Source: an uncultured Pelagibacteraceae bacterium
GTDB taxonomy: Bacteria > Pseudomonadota > Alphaproteobacteria > Pelagibacterales > Pelagibacteraceae
Direction of reading: 5' to 3'
Length of the DNA: 64,000 bases
NCBI GenBank assembly: GCA_902592325.1
Contig: CACJEC010000001.1
Location: 217,819 to 281,818, forward strand
Shown: piece after piece, positions 16,220 to 24,358 of the stretch
Position numbering within the stretch: position 1 is the stretch's first letter
Layout: each line of letters starts with the position of its first letter
The notes under the pieces: generated by a model
Seen by the model: the letters and a program-made list of their open reading frames with translations, nothing else
What the model was told of the DNA's origin: nothing
Database searches by the model: none
Made by a program: the position numbers and the translations under genes

Positions 16220-17607
16220 TTGTTTCTTTTATATTTCATTATCATTTTTTTTATGTTTTCAAAAGATGTTCCTCCATAAGATTTTTTTGAGTTTATTGAA
16301 TTTTTTATATCAAAAACTTTTAAAACATCATTGGTAAGTTTAGGTTCTATCTTTTTTAGCTCTTCAATTTTAAGCTCTGTTAACTTCTTTTTTTTGTTTT
16401 CAGCAAAATTTACTATTTCAGCTGTTTTTTTGTATGCTTTTCTAAAAGACATCGAATGATTTTTAACTAAATAATCTGCCAAATCAGTTGCTGTGATAAA
16501 TCCTGAGTCTGCTAATTCGTACATTTTTTTTTTATTAGGTGTAATATTTTTTAAAATTTCATTAAAAATTTTTAAACAATTAATCAATGTGTCATAAGAT
16601 TTAAAAACTATCTCTTTATCATCTTGCATATCTTTAAAATATGATAAAGGAAGACCTTTTAATATAGTCAACATAGAAAATAAATTACCAAACGTTGTAC
16701 CAGTTTTACCTCTTAAAAATTCTATTAAATCTGGATTTTTTTTTTGAGGCATTATTGATGAACCCGTGACTACTTTGTCTGAAAGATGAATTAGATTAAA
16801 ACCGTCTGAATTCCAAATTATAAGCTCTTCTGCTATTCTAGAAATATGCATAGAACAGACTGAAATACTAAAAAGAAAATCTAAGACAAAATCTCTATCT
16901 GAAACAGTATCAATTGAATTATTAGTTGGATTACTGAAACCTAATTTTTTTGCAGTATAATTTCTATCAATATTAAATGATGTACCTGTTAATGCTGCAA
17001 CTCCAAGTGGGCTTTCATTTAGGCTTTCAAAGTTATTGATGAATCTTCTTTTATCTCTTTTAAACATTTCAACATATGCCATAAAGTAATGACCTAGTGA
17101 AATTGGTTGTGCATTCTTTAAATGTGTAAAGCCTGGCATAACAGTTTCAATATTTTTCTCAGCAATTTTGATAGTAGATTTAATAATTTTATCTAAATAA
17201 ATATTTATTTCTTGAGTAGCTGATTTAATCCAAATTTTTAAATCAGTAATAACTTGATCATTTCTTGATCTAGCAGTATGAATATATCCCGCTTCTTCTC
17301 CAATTATCTGAAAAAGTTTTTTTTCAATATTCATATGGATATCTTCATATTTCTTATTATATTCAAATTTATTTCTAGATATTTCTTTTTCTATTTTTTG
17401 TAATCCATAAATGATTTTATTTTTAATTTTAAAAGTAATAATTTTTTGTTTAAATAACATTTCTACGTGGACAATTGAGCCTGCAATATCTTCTTTGTAT
17501 AGTCTTTTATCAATATCTATAGAGCTTCCTATTTTTTCAAAAAGTTTAGATGTTTTTTTCTTAATTCTTGTATTCCATATTGCTTGGTTGTTTTTATTTT
17601 TAGTCAT
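16216..17607 (-). CDS. argH: Argininosuccinate lyase
   Basis: 463 residues, full length. The fumarase/aspartase-superfamily signature GSSIMPQKKNPD holds the catalytic Ser loop, and HTARSRNDQV and GFTHLKNAQP are the other conserved blocks. It cleaves argininosuccinate to arginine and fumarate. It is first in argH-lptM-lysA and divergent from tlpA across only 23 bases. Confidence 0.97.
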   Translation of the reverse strand: MTKNKNNQAIWNTRIKKKTSKLFEKIGSSIDIDKRLYKEDIAGSIVHVEMLFKQKIITFKIKNKIIYGLQKIEKEISRNKFEYNKKYEDIHMNIEKKLFQIIGEEAGYIHTARSRNDQVITDLKIWIKSATQEINIYLDKIIKSTIKIAEKNIETVMPGFTHLKNAQPISLGHYFMAYVEMFKRDKRRFINNFESLNESPLGVAALTGTSFNIDRNYTAKKLGFSNPTNNSIDTVSDRDFVLDFLFSISVCSMHISRIAEELIIWNSDGFNLIHLSDKVVTGSSIMPQKKNPDLIEFLRGKTGTTFGNLFSMLTILKGLPLSYFKDMQDDKEIVFKSYDTLINCLKIFNEILKNITPNKKKMYELADSGFITATDLADYLVKNHSMSFRKAYKKTAEIVNFAENKKKKLTELKIEELKKIEPKLTNDVLKVFDIKNSINSKKSYGGTSFENIKKMIMKYKRNK

Positions 17608-17630
17608 GATAATTAATTATACCTTTTAAT

Positions 17631-18140
17631 ATGAGATTTTTAATAATTTTTATATTCCTTATTTCAAATGTGTTAGCAAATGAACGTCCAAATATTGAAA
17701 ATATAGTAATCAATAAAGAATTAAAAACATATGATAATATTACTTTTCTAGACACAAATGATGAAATAATTAAGTTATCCGACTATAAAGGTAAATTAGT
17801 ATTACTTAATTTTTGGGCTACTTGGTGTGCGCCTTGCAAAGAAGAAATGCCTTCTTTAGATACTTTAAAGTCTAATCCAAACTTAGATAATATAGAAGTA
17901 TTTCCTATCAATATTGGTAAAGACAACTTAAAAAAATCAAAAAAATTTTTTAAAGATTTAAATATAAAAAATTTAAATATTTATTTTGATAACACCATGA
18001 CATTAGCTAAAGATTTAGCTTTAAGAGGAGTTCCAACGACAATTTTATTTGATAAACAAGGCAAAGAATTTGCAAGGGTGATAGGTTCAATTGACTTTAG
18101 TGAGGAAGAATTTCTTAAGTGGATTAAAAACTATAATTAG
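17631..18140 (+). CDS. tlpA: TlpA-like thiol:disulfide protein
   Basis: 169 residues with an N-terminal signal/anchor (MRFLIIFIFLISNVLA) and a thioredoxin fold containing the redox pair in NFWATWCAPCKEEMPSL and the cis-Pro loop GVPTTILFD. It is probably a periplasmic reductant for cytochrome c or copper-site maturation. The divergent placement beside argH is the same as in other alphaproteobacteria. The stop overlaps the end of the convergent HIG1-domain gene. Confidence 0.88.
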   Translation: MRFLIIFIFLISNVLANERPNIENIVINKELKTYDNITFLDTNDEIIKLSDYKGKLVLLNFWATWCAPCKEEMPSLDTLKSNPNLDNIEVFPINIGKDNLKKSKKFFKDLNIKNLNIYFDNTMTLAKDLALRGVPTTILFDKQGKEFARVIGSIDFSEEEFLKWIKNYN

Positions 18141-18340
18141 TTTTTAAAAAAATAAGCAAAAGCTATAAGGGCTATTATTGCAACAAATTGCAAAAGAACT
18201 CTCAGTTGCATTAATTTGTTTGAATATTTTTTACTTGTTTCTCCACCTTTAAATAAAGTTCCTATACCTAGGACTAATACTATACCTACAGCAATTAAAA
18301 GAATTATAGATAAAATTTTAACAAATATTCCAGTAAACAT
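18137..18340 (-). CDS. HIG1-domain twin-helix membrane protein
   Basis: 67 residues from ATG 18340 (MFTGIFVKILSIILL). The frame continues upstream, but the extra 24 residues overlap the esterase gene and fit no family. Two membrane helices (about 5-27 and 47-65) flank a basic loop with GGETSKKYSNKLMQLRVLLQ, the conserved part of HIG1 (hypoxia-induced gene 1) proteins. In mitochondria and some bacteria these associate with respiratory complexes. The bacterial role is unproven. Confidence 0.8.
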   Translation of the reverse strand: MFTGIFVKILSIILLIAVGIVLVLGIGTLFKGGETSKKYSNKLMQLRVLLQFVAIIALIAFAYFFKN

Positions 18341-18389
18341 TTTTATATTGTAAAGTGTTTTTAAAAATAAAAAACAAATTAAACTTACT

Positions 18390-19040
18390 ATGACATTTTG
18401 TCTTGAAAGCACAATAATTAAAACTGAAAAAAATGAGGATATTAAAAATATAGTTGTTTTACTTCATGGTTATGGGGGAGATGGAAAAGATATAAGCATG
18501 TTAACATTAAATTGGAAGAGGTACATGCCAAACACAATATTCATTTGCCCGAATGGTCATGAACCGTGTGAAGTTAATCCTTCAGGTTATCAATGGTTTG
18601 ATCTTACAAATGATGATCCTAATTATATATTAGATGAGTCTCTAAAAGCAGAAAAAAAACTTAATAAATTTTTAGATGAAATCAAAAAAAAATACAAAAT
18701 TGATAATGATAGAATAATTTTATCTGGATTTAGTCAAGGTTGCATGATGTCAATTAATGTTGGGCTTACTTCAGAAAAACCATATAATTGTATTTTAGGT
18801 TTTTCTGGAAAGATCATTAATTTAAATGATTTAAAAACAAGAAGAAGAAATTCTACGAATACTTTGCTCATTCATGGTGATCTGGACGATATTGTCTCAC
18901 CAACACATTTATTAGAAGCAAAAGATTTTTTTTTAAGAGAAAATATTAGTGTGGAAACACATTTAATTAAAAATTGTGGACATCATATTCCTATTGAAGC
19001 ATCAAGTATAGCTTTAAATTATATTTTAAAAAAAATTTAG
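18390..19040 (+). CDS. Phospholipase/carboxylesterase family hydrolase
   Basis: 216 residues, alpha/beta hydrolase. The oxyanion region is VVLLHGYGGDG, the nucleophile Ser is in LSGFSQGCMMS, and the acid and base are in HGDLDDIVSP and CGHHIP. This matches the abhydrolase_2 (acyl-protein thioesterase / carboxylesterase) family. The substrate cannot be told from sequence. It is encoded alone, overlapping only the rejected upstream part of the HIG1 frame. Confidence 0.85.
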   Translation: MTFCLESTIIKTEKNEDIKNIVVLLHGYGGDGKDISMLTLNWKRYMPNTIFICPNGHEPCEVNPSGYQWFDLTNDDPNYILDESLKAEKKLNKFLDEIKKKYKIDNDRIILSGFSQGCMMSINVGLTSEKPYNCILGFSGKIINLNDLKTRRRNSTNTLLIHGDLDDIVSPTHLLEAKDFFLRENISVETHLIKNCGHHIPIEASSIALNYILKKI

Positions 19041-19089
19041 TGCTCTCGTAATATTGATATCATTATTCAATTGATATAAGATTTATTTA

Positions 19090-19659
19090 ATGAATGAATT
19101 TGTTGAGCAAAATGTTTCTTTAGAAAAGTGTCCAGCACTTGTTCTTAACGCTGATTATAGACCTTTAAGTTATTATCCACTTTCCCTATGGTCTTGGCAG
19201 GATGCTATAAAATCAGTTTTTTTAGATAGGGTAATTATAGTAAGTAATTATGATAGACAAATTAGAAGTCCATCATTAGAGATGAAGCTTCCAAGTGTTA
19301 TTGCTCTAAAAAGTTACATTGTGCCTCAATCTAAACCTAGTTTTACAAGATTTAATGTTTTCTTACGAGATCGATTTTCATGTCAATATTGTGGAAGTGG
19401 AGAAGAATTAACATTTGATCATTTATTGCCTAGATCTAAAGGTGGAGAAACAAACTGGAGCAATGTTGTGACTGCTTGTTCAGATTGCAATGTCAAAAAA
19501 GGAGGAAAATTACTAAAGTCTTCAGGTATGCAATTAAATCAATATCCATATCAACCATCTACAGAAGACCTTCATAAAAATGGTAAACATTTTCCACCAA
19601 ACTATTTACATAAAAGTTGGATGGATTATTTGTATTGGGATGTTGAGTTAGAGTCTTAA
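19090..19659 (+). CDS. HNH endonuclease-family protein
   Basis: 189 residues. The N-terminal half (CPALVLNADYRPLSYYPLSLW) is the typical extension of a widespread family of chromosomal HNH proteins. The C-terminal half has the zinc-bound HNH core: CQYCGSGEELTFDHLLPRS and GGETNWSNVVTACSDCN, with His/Asn and two CxxC pairs. No restriction or mobile partner is nearby, and the family is a conserved housekeeping gene in alphaproteobacteria. The physiological role is unknown. Confidence 0.85.
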   Translation: MNEFVEQNVSLEKCPALVLNADYRPLSYYPLSLWSWQDAIKSVFLDRVIIVSNYDRQIRSPSLEMKLPSVIALKSYIVPQSKPSFTRFNVFLRDRFSCQYCGSGEELTFDHLLPRSKGGETNWSNVVTACSDCNVKKGGKLLKSSGMQLNQYPYQPSTEDLHKNGKHFPPNYLHKSWMDYLYWDVELES

Positions 19660-19665
19660 TTTTTT

Positions 19666-20193
19666 CTAAATTTTTTCTGAAATATTAATTGCTATTTTTG
19701 ATCCAGTTTTAATAATTTTATCCATTATTGAGTAAAAACCTTTTTTTGTTGCCCCTTCTTCATATGCAATATCTTTGTGATCTAATTCATCATTTCTGAA
19801 TTTGGTAATTTTTTTTTTTAATTCTTTTTCTTCGTTACCTAATTGATTAATTTGATTCAAATAATGTTTATCTATCACTTCTTCAACTGATGCAGTACAT
19901 AGCATTGCAGCTTTTTTTCCTAGAAGAGCTGAACCAAACCCAAGCCCAACACCCAGTAAATCCCATAAAGGTAAAAATTTTGTTGGTTTAATATCTCTTT
20001 TCTTAATTTCATTCTCAAAAAATTTACAGTGTTCCACTTCATGAACTTTCATTTCCTCAATTTTTTTCTTTAAACCCTCATCTTTAATTAAAGTATTCAA
20101 TGCAAGAAGCTGGCCTTCGTAAATTTTAACAGCACCTCTTTCACCTGCATGATCTACTCTTATGAATTCTTCTATTTTATTTTTTGATATCAT
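19666..20193 (-). CDS. coq7: Demethoxyubiquinone hydroxylase (COQ7 family)
   Basis: 175 residues, a carboxylate di-iron protein. Ligand motifs appear twice: RVDHAGERGAVKIYEGQ with KVHEVEHCKFFE, and TASVEEVIDKHY with RNDELDHKDIAYEEG. COQ7 hydroxylates the ring of demethoxyubiquinone in aerobic ubiquinone synthesis, complementing ubiE and ubiB in this window. It overlaps the preceding dsbB-like gene by 17 bases. Confidence 0.93.
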   Translation of the reverse strand: MISKNKIEEFIRVDHAGERGAVKIYEGQLLALNTLIKDEGLKKKIEEMKVHEVEHCKFFENEIKKRDIKPTKFLPLWDLLGVGLGFGSALLGKKAAMLCTASVEEVIDKHYLNQINQLGNEEKELKKKITKFRNDELDHKDIAYEEGATKKGFYSIMDKIIKTGSKIAINISEKI

Positions 20194-20662
20194 AATTAAT
20201 ATAATAAATCTTAGCTGATATTAAAAACATCAGTATACTTATAAATATGTTATAAGTTGTAAGGGATAATCCAAAAATTTTAAATGCTACATCTTTGCAA
20301 CTTATATTAAAATTTTGTAAAGACTTCAAAATATCCTCTTTTGTGATTAAATCTGTATTATTGGTGCTGCATAATACTGATTCACTTATAAAACCTTGTT
20401 CTATGCTTAAATGGTAAACTGAAATTATAAAAGAAAAGAAAAAAATCATTAGTAACAAGACAGAAAAAAAAATTTGATCTTTCTTAAATTTATAGTTAAG
20501 GATTAAAACAATTATTGCAAGAGCGTAAGGAACTCTTTCTATCAGACATAGATTGCATGGCTGATAACCCAAAATATATTGAATAACATAAGCAGCTAAT
20601 AAAATTAAAATACTTAAAATAAATAAGATTTGTAAATATTTTTCTTTTTTAAAATTATTCAT
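20177..20662 (-). CDS. dsbB: DsbB-family disulfide bond protein
   Basis: 161 residues with four hydrophobic segments. The first redox pair is in YQPCNLCLIERVPY (CxxC at the membrane edge, followed by the quinone-site Arg). The second pair is VLCSTNNTD and NISCKDVAF in the periplasmic loop. DsbB passes electrons from DsbA-type oxidants to quinone. It is located between a DedA/YqaA-like gene and coq7 with overlaps at both ends, so co-expression is likely. Confidence 0.9.
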   Translation of the reverse strand: MNNFKKEKYLQILFILSILILLAAYVIQYILGYQPCNLCLIERVPYALAIIVLILNYKFKKDQIFFSVLLLMIFFFSFIISVYHLSIEQGFISESVLCSTNNTDLITKEDILKSLQNFNISCKDVAFKIFGLSLTTYNIFISILMFLISAKIYYINYDIKK

Positions 20663-21260
20663 AAAATTTTATTAATAGATAAAAAATAGTTGCTAAGATT
20701 ACAATTAAAATACCAATTATTGTAAACCATCTTTGTCCATATTGATTCATAAATTCTGTAAAAGTAGAACCAAATTTTGATGATAAATAAGAAACTATAA
20801 AAAATCTAAGACCTCTAGAAATTAAACTTATTAAAATAAAAATAGCTAAATTAAAACCGATTAGCCCGCTTACTATTGTAAAAACTTTATAAGGTAAAGG
20901 TGTGAATCCAGCTAAGAATAAAATTCCAAGCCAAGTATAAAAACCATCACCTCTGGTAAGAGTATTTTTTAAATCAATAACTTTCTGTTCATAATTATAA
21001 AATTCCACAATATTCATAGCAAAATCAAAAAAATATGCTCCGAGCATGTATCCAAACATGCCTCCTAAAACTGAAAAAATTGTAGCAATTAAAAAAATTT
21101 TAAAATAATCATTTTTTTTGGCTATTGCCATTGGTGCGATCATAACGTCAGGCGGAATTGGAAAAAATGAGCTTTCTAAAAAAGAAATAATAGCTAAAAA
21201 ATAGTTTGAATATTTATGAGCAGCTAACTTTAAGCATTTATTATAAAGTTGAGTAAACAT
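20655..21260 (-). CDS. DedA/YqaA-family membrane protein
   Basis: 201 residues with several transmembrane segments. The motif SFLESSFFPIPPDVMIAPMA and the glycine-rich LFLAGFTPLPYKVFTIVSGLIGF are characteristic of the SNARE-associated (DedA/YqaA) family, implicated in lipid scrambling or proton-linked transport. It overlaps dsbB by eight bases. The exact function is unknown. Confidence 0.85.
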   Translation of the reverse strand: MFTQLYNKCLKLAAHKYSNYFLAIISFLESSFFPIPPDVMIAPMAIAKKNDYFKIFLIATIFSVLGGMFGYMLGAYFFDFAMNIVEFYNYEQKVIDLKNTLTRGDGFYTWLGILFLAGFTPLPYKVFTIVSGLIGFNLAIFILISLISRGLRFFIVSYLSSKFGSTFTEFMNQYGQRWFTIIGILIVILATIFYLLIKFYE

Positions 21261-21282
21261 TTTTTTGTTTTTAATATAATTT

Positions 21283-21311
21283 TTGTTCTTATACTATTTA
21301 AATAATATTTT
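21283..21311 (+). promoter_or_regulatory. Possible promoter for tRNA-Leu and the acyl-CoA synthetase
   Basis: TTGTTC (21283-21288), a 17-base spacer and TATTTT (21306-21311) end 10 bases before the mature tRNA-Leu 5' end. Since only seven bases separate the tRNA CCA end from the next gene's ATG, this promoter probably serves both (inference). The -10 match is 4 of 6. Confidence 0.4.
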
Positions 21312-21321
21312 TTTAAATTAA

Positions 21322-21406
21322 GGGCGAATGGCGGAATTGGTAGACGCGCACGACTCAAAATCGTGTTTCGCAAGAAGTGAGAGTTCGATTCTCTCTTCGC
21401 CCACCA
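21322..21406 (+). tRNA. tRNA-Leu (anticodon CAA)
   Basis: Cloverleaf with acceptor stem GGGCGAA/TTCGCCC, a D-loop region GGCGGAATTGGTAGACGC typical of leucine tRNAs, anticodon stem CACGA/TCGTG around loop CTCAAAA (anticodon CAA, reads UUG), a long variable arm, and T arm AGAGTTCGATTCTCT. Discriminator A and CCA are encoded. Confidence 0.97.
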
Positions 21407-21413
21407 AAATTTT

Positions 21414-23117
21414 ATGAAACTAAACAATTATAATAATCTTTTAGAATTATTTTTTTCAAAATATGAAACTGAAGATAAAAATAGTATTTTTTTACAATCT
21501 TTAAAAGATAAAAATTTAAATTTTACATGGAATCAAACTTATAATTGTATTCAAAAATTATCAAATCATATCCAAAAATATATTTCTTCAAAAGACAGAT
21601 GTTTATTAATTTCAGAAAACAGACCTGAATGGTTGATTTGTGATTTAGCAATAATGCTTGCCGATGGAATTACAGTGCCAGCATACACAACATATACCGA
21701 AAGAGATTATGAGTATCTTATAAATGATTGCAAACCTTCAGTAATAATAGTTTCTGATAATTCTCAATTTGAAAAAGTTAAAAATATAATTTCAAAAGTA
21801 GATTTTATTAAAAATGTCATAAGTTTTGAAAATATTGAAATAAGTGAGATTGAAATAACAAATATAAATAAAATTTTTGAAGAAACTAATTATTTTGAAA
21901 AAAATTTTCATAAAATAAACTTAACAAGAAAAGATATTTCATGCATAATTTATACCTCGGGCACTCAAGGAAACCCAAAGGGAGTAATGTTGAGTCATGG
22001 AGGTATATTAAATAATTGTGAAGGTTCTGCAGAGTTACTTAGTGAAATAATTAATTATAAACCTAAATTCCTTACTTGGCTGCCATTATCTCATTCATAT
22101 GAACACACAGTTCAATTTGTACAGATAGCTGTAGGAGCTAAAGTATTTTATGCTGAAAGTATAGATAAGTTAGTTAAGAATATGAATGATTGTAGTCCAG
22201 ATATCATGACTGCCGTTCCTAGATTTTATCAAAATCTGTACCAAAAAATATCGTCTACTTTTAATAAAGCTACAGGTATAAAAAAGTTTCTAGTTCAATC
22301 AACTTTAAATTTAGGTGAAAAAAAACTTTTAAAAAATTCTCTTTCTTTATACGAAAGACTTATTAATTTAATTTGCGAAAAATTAGTAAGAAAAAAAATT
22401 AAGTCACAATTTGGTGGTTCACTCAAAGCATTTATATCTGGAGGAGGTGCACTAGATTATAAAGTTGGTGTTTTTTTAAATGCCATTGGTCTACCTACTT
22501 TACAAGGATATGGTTTAACTGAAACATCACCGGTTGTAAGTTGTAACTCAATTAAAAATATTAGAATAGACACAGTTGGTCCTCCATTCAAAGGCAATGA
22601 GGTAAAGATTGCAGACGATGGTGAAATTTTAATAAAAGGTGAAAATGTAATGTTGGGTTATTGGAATAATTCAGTTGAGACAAACAAAGTAATTAAAAAT
22701 GGATGGCTAAATACAGGTGATATTGGTCATTTTGATAACGGTTTTTTAAAAATTACTGATAGAAAAAAGGATATTCTTATTACCCCTGGAGGAGAAAATA
22801 TTTCACCCATTAAAATAGAAAATGATTTAATAAAAATAGAATTTATAGAGCAAGCATTAGTTTATGGAGATAATAAACCGTTTTTAGTAGCATTATTTGT
22901 TTTAAGTAGTGATAAAAAAGATATTAGTAATGAAGTTATTAACAATGAAGTTGAAAAAATAAATAAACATTTAAGTAAAATAGAAAAAATAAAAAAATTT
23001 ATTGTTGTGGATAAACAATTTTCAATTGAAAATGGTTTAATGACACCAACTTTAAAACTAAAAAGATATAAAATAATTCAAGAGTATAAGAATCAATTAG
23101 AAAAACTTTACAAATAA
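21414..23117 (+). CDS. fadD: Long-chain acyl-CoA synthetase (AMP-forming)
   Basis: 567 residues, ANL superfamily. The AMP-binding P-loop is IIYTSGTQGNPKGVMLSHGG, followed by LPLSHSYEHTVQF, GYGLTETSPVVSCN, the adenylate motif GWLNTGDIGHFD, and the C-terminal hinge RKKDILITPGGENISP. The architecture is closest to FACL/FadD15-type enzymes that activate fatty acids with ATP and CoA. The ATG lies seven bases after the tRNA-Leu CCA end, so no separate promoter or Shine-Dalgarno fits between them. An AT-rich terminator hairpin follows the gene. Chain-length preference is not readable from sequence. Confidence 0.9.
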   Translation: MKLNNYNNLLELFFSKYETEDKNSIFLQSLKDKNLNFTWNQTYNCIQKLSNHIQKYISSKDRCLLISENRPEWLICDLAIMLADGITVPAYTTYTERDYEYLINDCKPSVIIVSDNSQFEKVKNIISKVDFIKNVISFENIEISEIEITNINKIFEETNYFEKNFHKINLTRKDISCIIYTSGTQGNPKGVMLSHGGILNNCEGSAELLSEIINYKPKFLTWLPLSHSYEHTVQFVQIAVGAKVFYAESIDKLVKNMNDCSPDIMTAVPRFYQNLYQKISSTFNKATGIKKFLVQSTLNLGEKKLLKNSLSLYERLINLICEKLVRKKIKSQFGGSLKAFISGGGALDYKVGVFLNAIGLPTLQGYGLTETSPVVSCNSIKNIRIDTVGPPFKGNEVKIADDGEILIKGENVMLGYWNNSVETNKVIKNGWLNTGDIGHFDNGFLKITDRKKDILITPGGENISPIKIENDLIKIEFIEQALVYGDNKPFLVALFVLSSDKKDISNEVINNEVEKINKHLSKIEKIKKFIVVDKQFSIENGLMTPTLKLKRYKIIQEYKNQLEKLYK

Positions 23118-23164
23118 TAATAAAAAAACTTGTTATTTAACGCATAAACACTAACTTTTTTAAT

Positions 23165-23195
23165 AAAAGAAATTAAATTTTTTTAATTTCTTTTT
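23165..23195 (+). terminator. Intrinsic terminator after fadD
   Basis: Perfect 13-bp inverted repeat AAAAGAAATTAAA (23165-23177) and TTTAATTTCTTTT (23182-23194) with a 4-base loop, ending in T residues. The stem is almost only A/T, so strength is uncertain. Confidence 0.55.
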
Positions 23196-23239
23196 AATCT
23201 AAATTTTTTTTTAGTTTTTTTTTTAATTAAATTAAAGAA

Positions 23240-23268
23240 TTGACATAACTTGTTTAAAAAAATAAAAA
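23240..23268 (+). promoter_or_regulatory. Promoter of the small basic peptide gene
   Basis: Consensus -35 TTGACA (23240-23245), a 17-base spacer, and TAAAAA (23263-23268) as -10. It is one of only two exact TTGACA -35 boxes I placed at a promoter in this window (the other is before katG). Transcription would begin about 23275, just before a perfect hairpin. Confidence 0.6.
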
Positions 23269-23277
23269 TAGGTTAAC

Positions 23278-23298
23278 AACGAATCACTTTGATTCGTT
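23278..23298 (+). promoter_or_regulatory. Perfect 5'-UTR hairpin before the basic peptide gene
   Basis: AACGAATC (23278-23285) and GATTCGTT (23291-23298) pair over 8 bp with a 5-base loop ACTTT, right at the predicted mRNA 5' end and 12 bases before a GGGAG ribosome-binding site at 23310-23314. Such a hairpin could protect the mRNA from decay (inference). Confidence 0.6.
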
Positions 23299-23320
23299 TA
23301 ACTAAAACAGGGAGCTAAAG

Positions 23321-23401
23321 ATGGCTAAAAGAAGAAAAAAAGCTGCTAAGAAAAGCAAAAAGAAAGCTAAGAAAAAAGCTAAGAAAAGAAGAAGAAGATA
23401 A
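23321..23401 (+). CDS. 26-residue ultra-basic (Lys/Arg) peptide
   Basis: The frame begins MAKRRKKAAK and ends KKRRRR. Of 26 residues, 13 are Lys, 6 Arg and 5 Ala, with no acidic or aromatic residue. The expression signals are unusually complete for this window: TTGACA promoter, 5' hairpin, ribosome-binding site GGGAG seven bases from ATG, and a strong rho-independent terminator 20 bases after the stop. The composition resembles the tail of histone H1-like or ribosome-associated peptides, suggesting nucleic-acid binding. I do not recognise a named family. It is convergent with carD, whose product also has a lysine-rich H1-like tail. Confidence 0.75.
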   Translation: MAKRRKKAAKKSKKKAKKKAKKRRRR

Positions 23402-23422
23402 TAACTTAGTATTCTTTATTAA

Positions 23423-23466
23423 AAACGCTTCTCATAACGATTTACGTGTGAGAGGCGTTTTTTTTT
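23423..23466 (+). terminator. Rho-independent terminator of the basic peptide gene
   Basis: Stem AAACGCTTCTCA (23423-23434) pairs with TGAGAGGCGTTT (23449-23460) with one G-T wobble and a 14-base loop, followed by a run of T to 23466. It is the most GC-rich hairpin seen in an intergenic region here. A short A-run on its left side could let it also terminate carD from the other strand. Confidence 0.85.
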
Positions 23467-24358
23467 ATTCATCAATAGGATCTGCTTCGTCAGTTTCTCC
23501 AATTGGTTCTTCAGTTGGTAATTCAGTTGTAGTTTTTGAAGTCATGGCTGGAGCTTGAGGTTGTTGAGTAATTCCTTGATTTCTTTTTAAGGCCTTATCA
23601 AGTTTTTTTTGAGTGTCTTCCATGGATACACCGAGTACAATTTGAAATTCTGAAAGAATTCTTTCATAAGCTTTTTCAAATAACTGACGTTCACTATAAG
23701 ATTGATCAACCATAAGATCATCACCCTTATTTAAGTCCCTAACAACTTCAGCTAATTCATAAATTTTTCCAGAAGATATTTTAGTTTCATATTCTTGAGC
23801 TCTTCTACTCCACATTGATCTTTTAATTTTTGGTTTACTTTTTAAAATTGAAACACATTTGTTGACTTGGTTTATCGTTGCCAAAGGACGTAAATTTGAT
23901 TGTTTATTTACAGGAACCATTCCATTAGCTTTGTCTTTTTCAAATTTAATAACGTATGTTTCAACATCAATTCCACCAATATTAATTTTTTTAAATTCAG
24001 TGATTTGACCCACTCCATGCTTTGGATAAACAACATAATCTTTAACTTTATATTCTTTTTTTGCAGTTTCTTGTTTTTTAACTTTTTTAATTTCTGGTTT
24101 TATTTCATTACTTTTTGTTATTCGTAAATTTTCATTATTTTTTTTAATTTCATTAGTTTGTTGTTTTTTATCAATTTTCGTTAATTTTCTTTTTGTTACT
24201 TTTTTTATAATTTTTTTTGATGAAACCTTTTTTGCTTTTTGGACTTTAGATACTTTTTTCTTTGTAACTTTTTTTTTTGTAACTTTTTTCTTTGTTTTTT
24301 TGGGAGTATTTTTTTTAAAGGTTTTCTTTAAAATATTTTTCAAACTTATTTTGCTCAT
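23465..24358 (-). CDS. carD: CarD-family transcription factor with lysine-rich N-terminal tail
   Basis: 297 residues from ATG 24358 ([10 protein letters not shown]). A GTG 42 bases upstream (24400) is possible but reaches deeper into fdxA. Residues 1-100 form a Lys-rich tail with tandem KKKVT pentads, similar to histone H1 tails. The CarD/RNA-polymerase-interacting domain starts about residue 103 ([20 protein letters not shown]) and is followed by the helical DNA-contacting part ([17 protein letters not shown]). A Pro/Glu-rich acidic end follows. CarD binds RNA polymerase beta and stabilises open promoter complexes. The gene follows fdxA, as in other alphaproteobacteria; the long basic tail is unusual. 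Confidence 0.9.
   Translation of the reverse strand: MSKISLKNILKKTFKKNTPKKTKKKVTKKKVTKKKVSKVQKAKKVSSKKIIKKVTKRKLTKIDKKQQTNEIKKNNENLRITKSNEIKPEIKKVKKQETAKKEYKVKDYVVYPKHGVGQITEFKKINIGGIDVETYVIKFEKDKANGMVPVNKQSNLRPLATINQVNKCVSILKSKPKIKRSMWSRRAQEYETKISSGKIYELAEVVRDLNKGDDLMVDQSYSERQLFEKAYERILSEFQIVLGVSMEDTQKKLDKALKRNQGITQQPQAPAMTSKTTTELPTEEPIGETDEADPIDE

Noticed and set aside
19090-19659. HNH protein as part of a restriction or defence system
   Set aside because: No methyltransferase, restriction or phage gene is adjacent; the protein belongs to a widespread chromosomal family.
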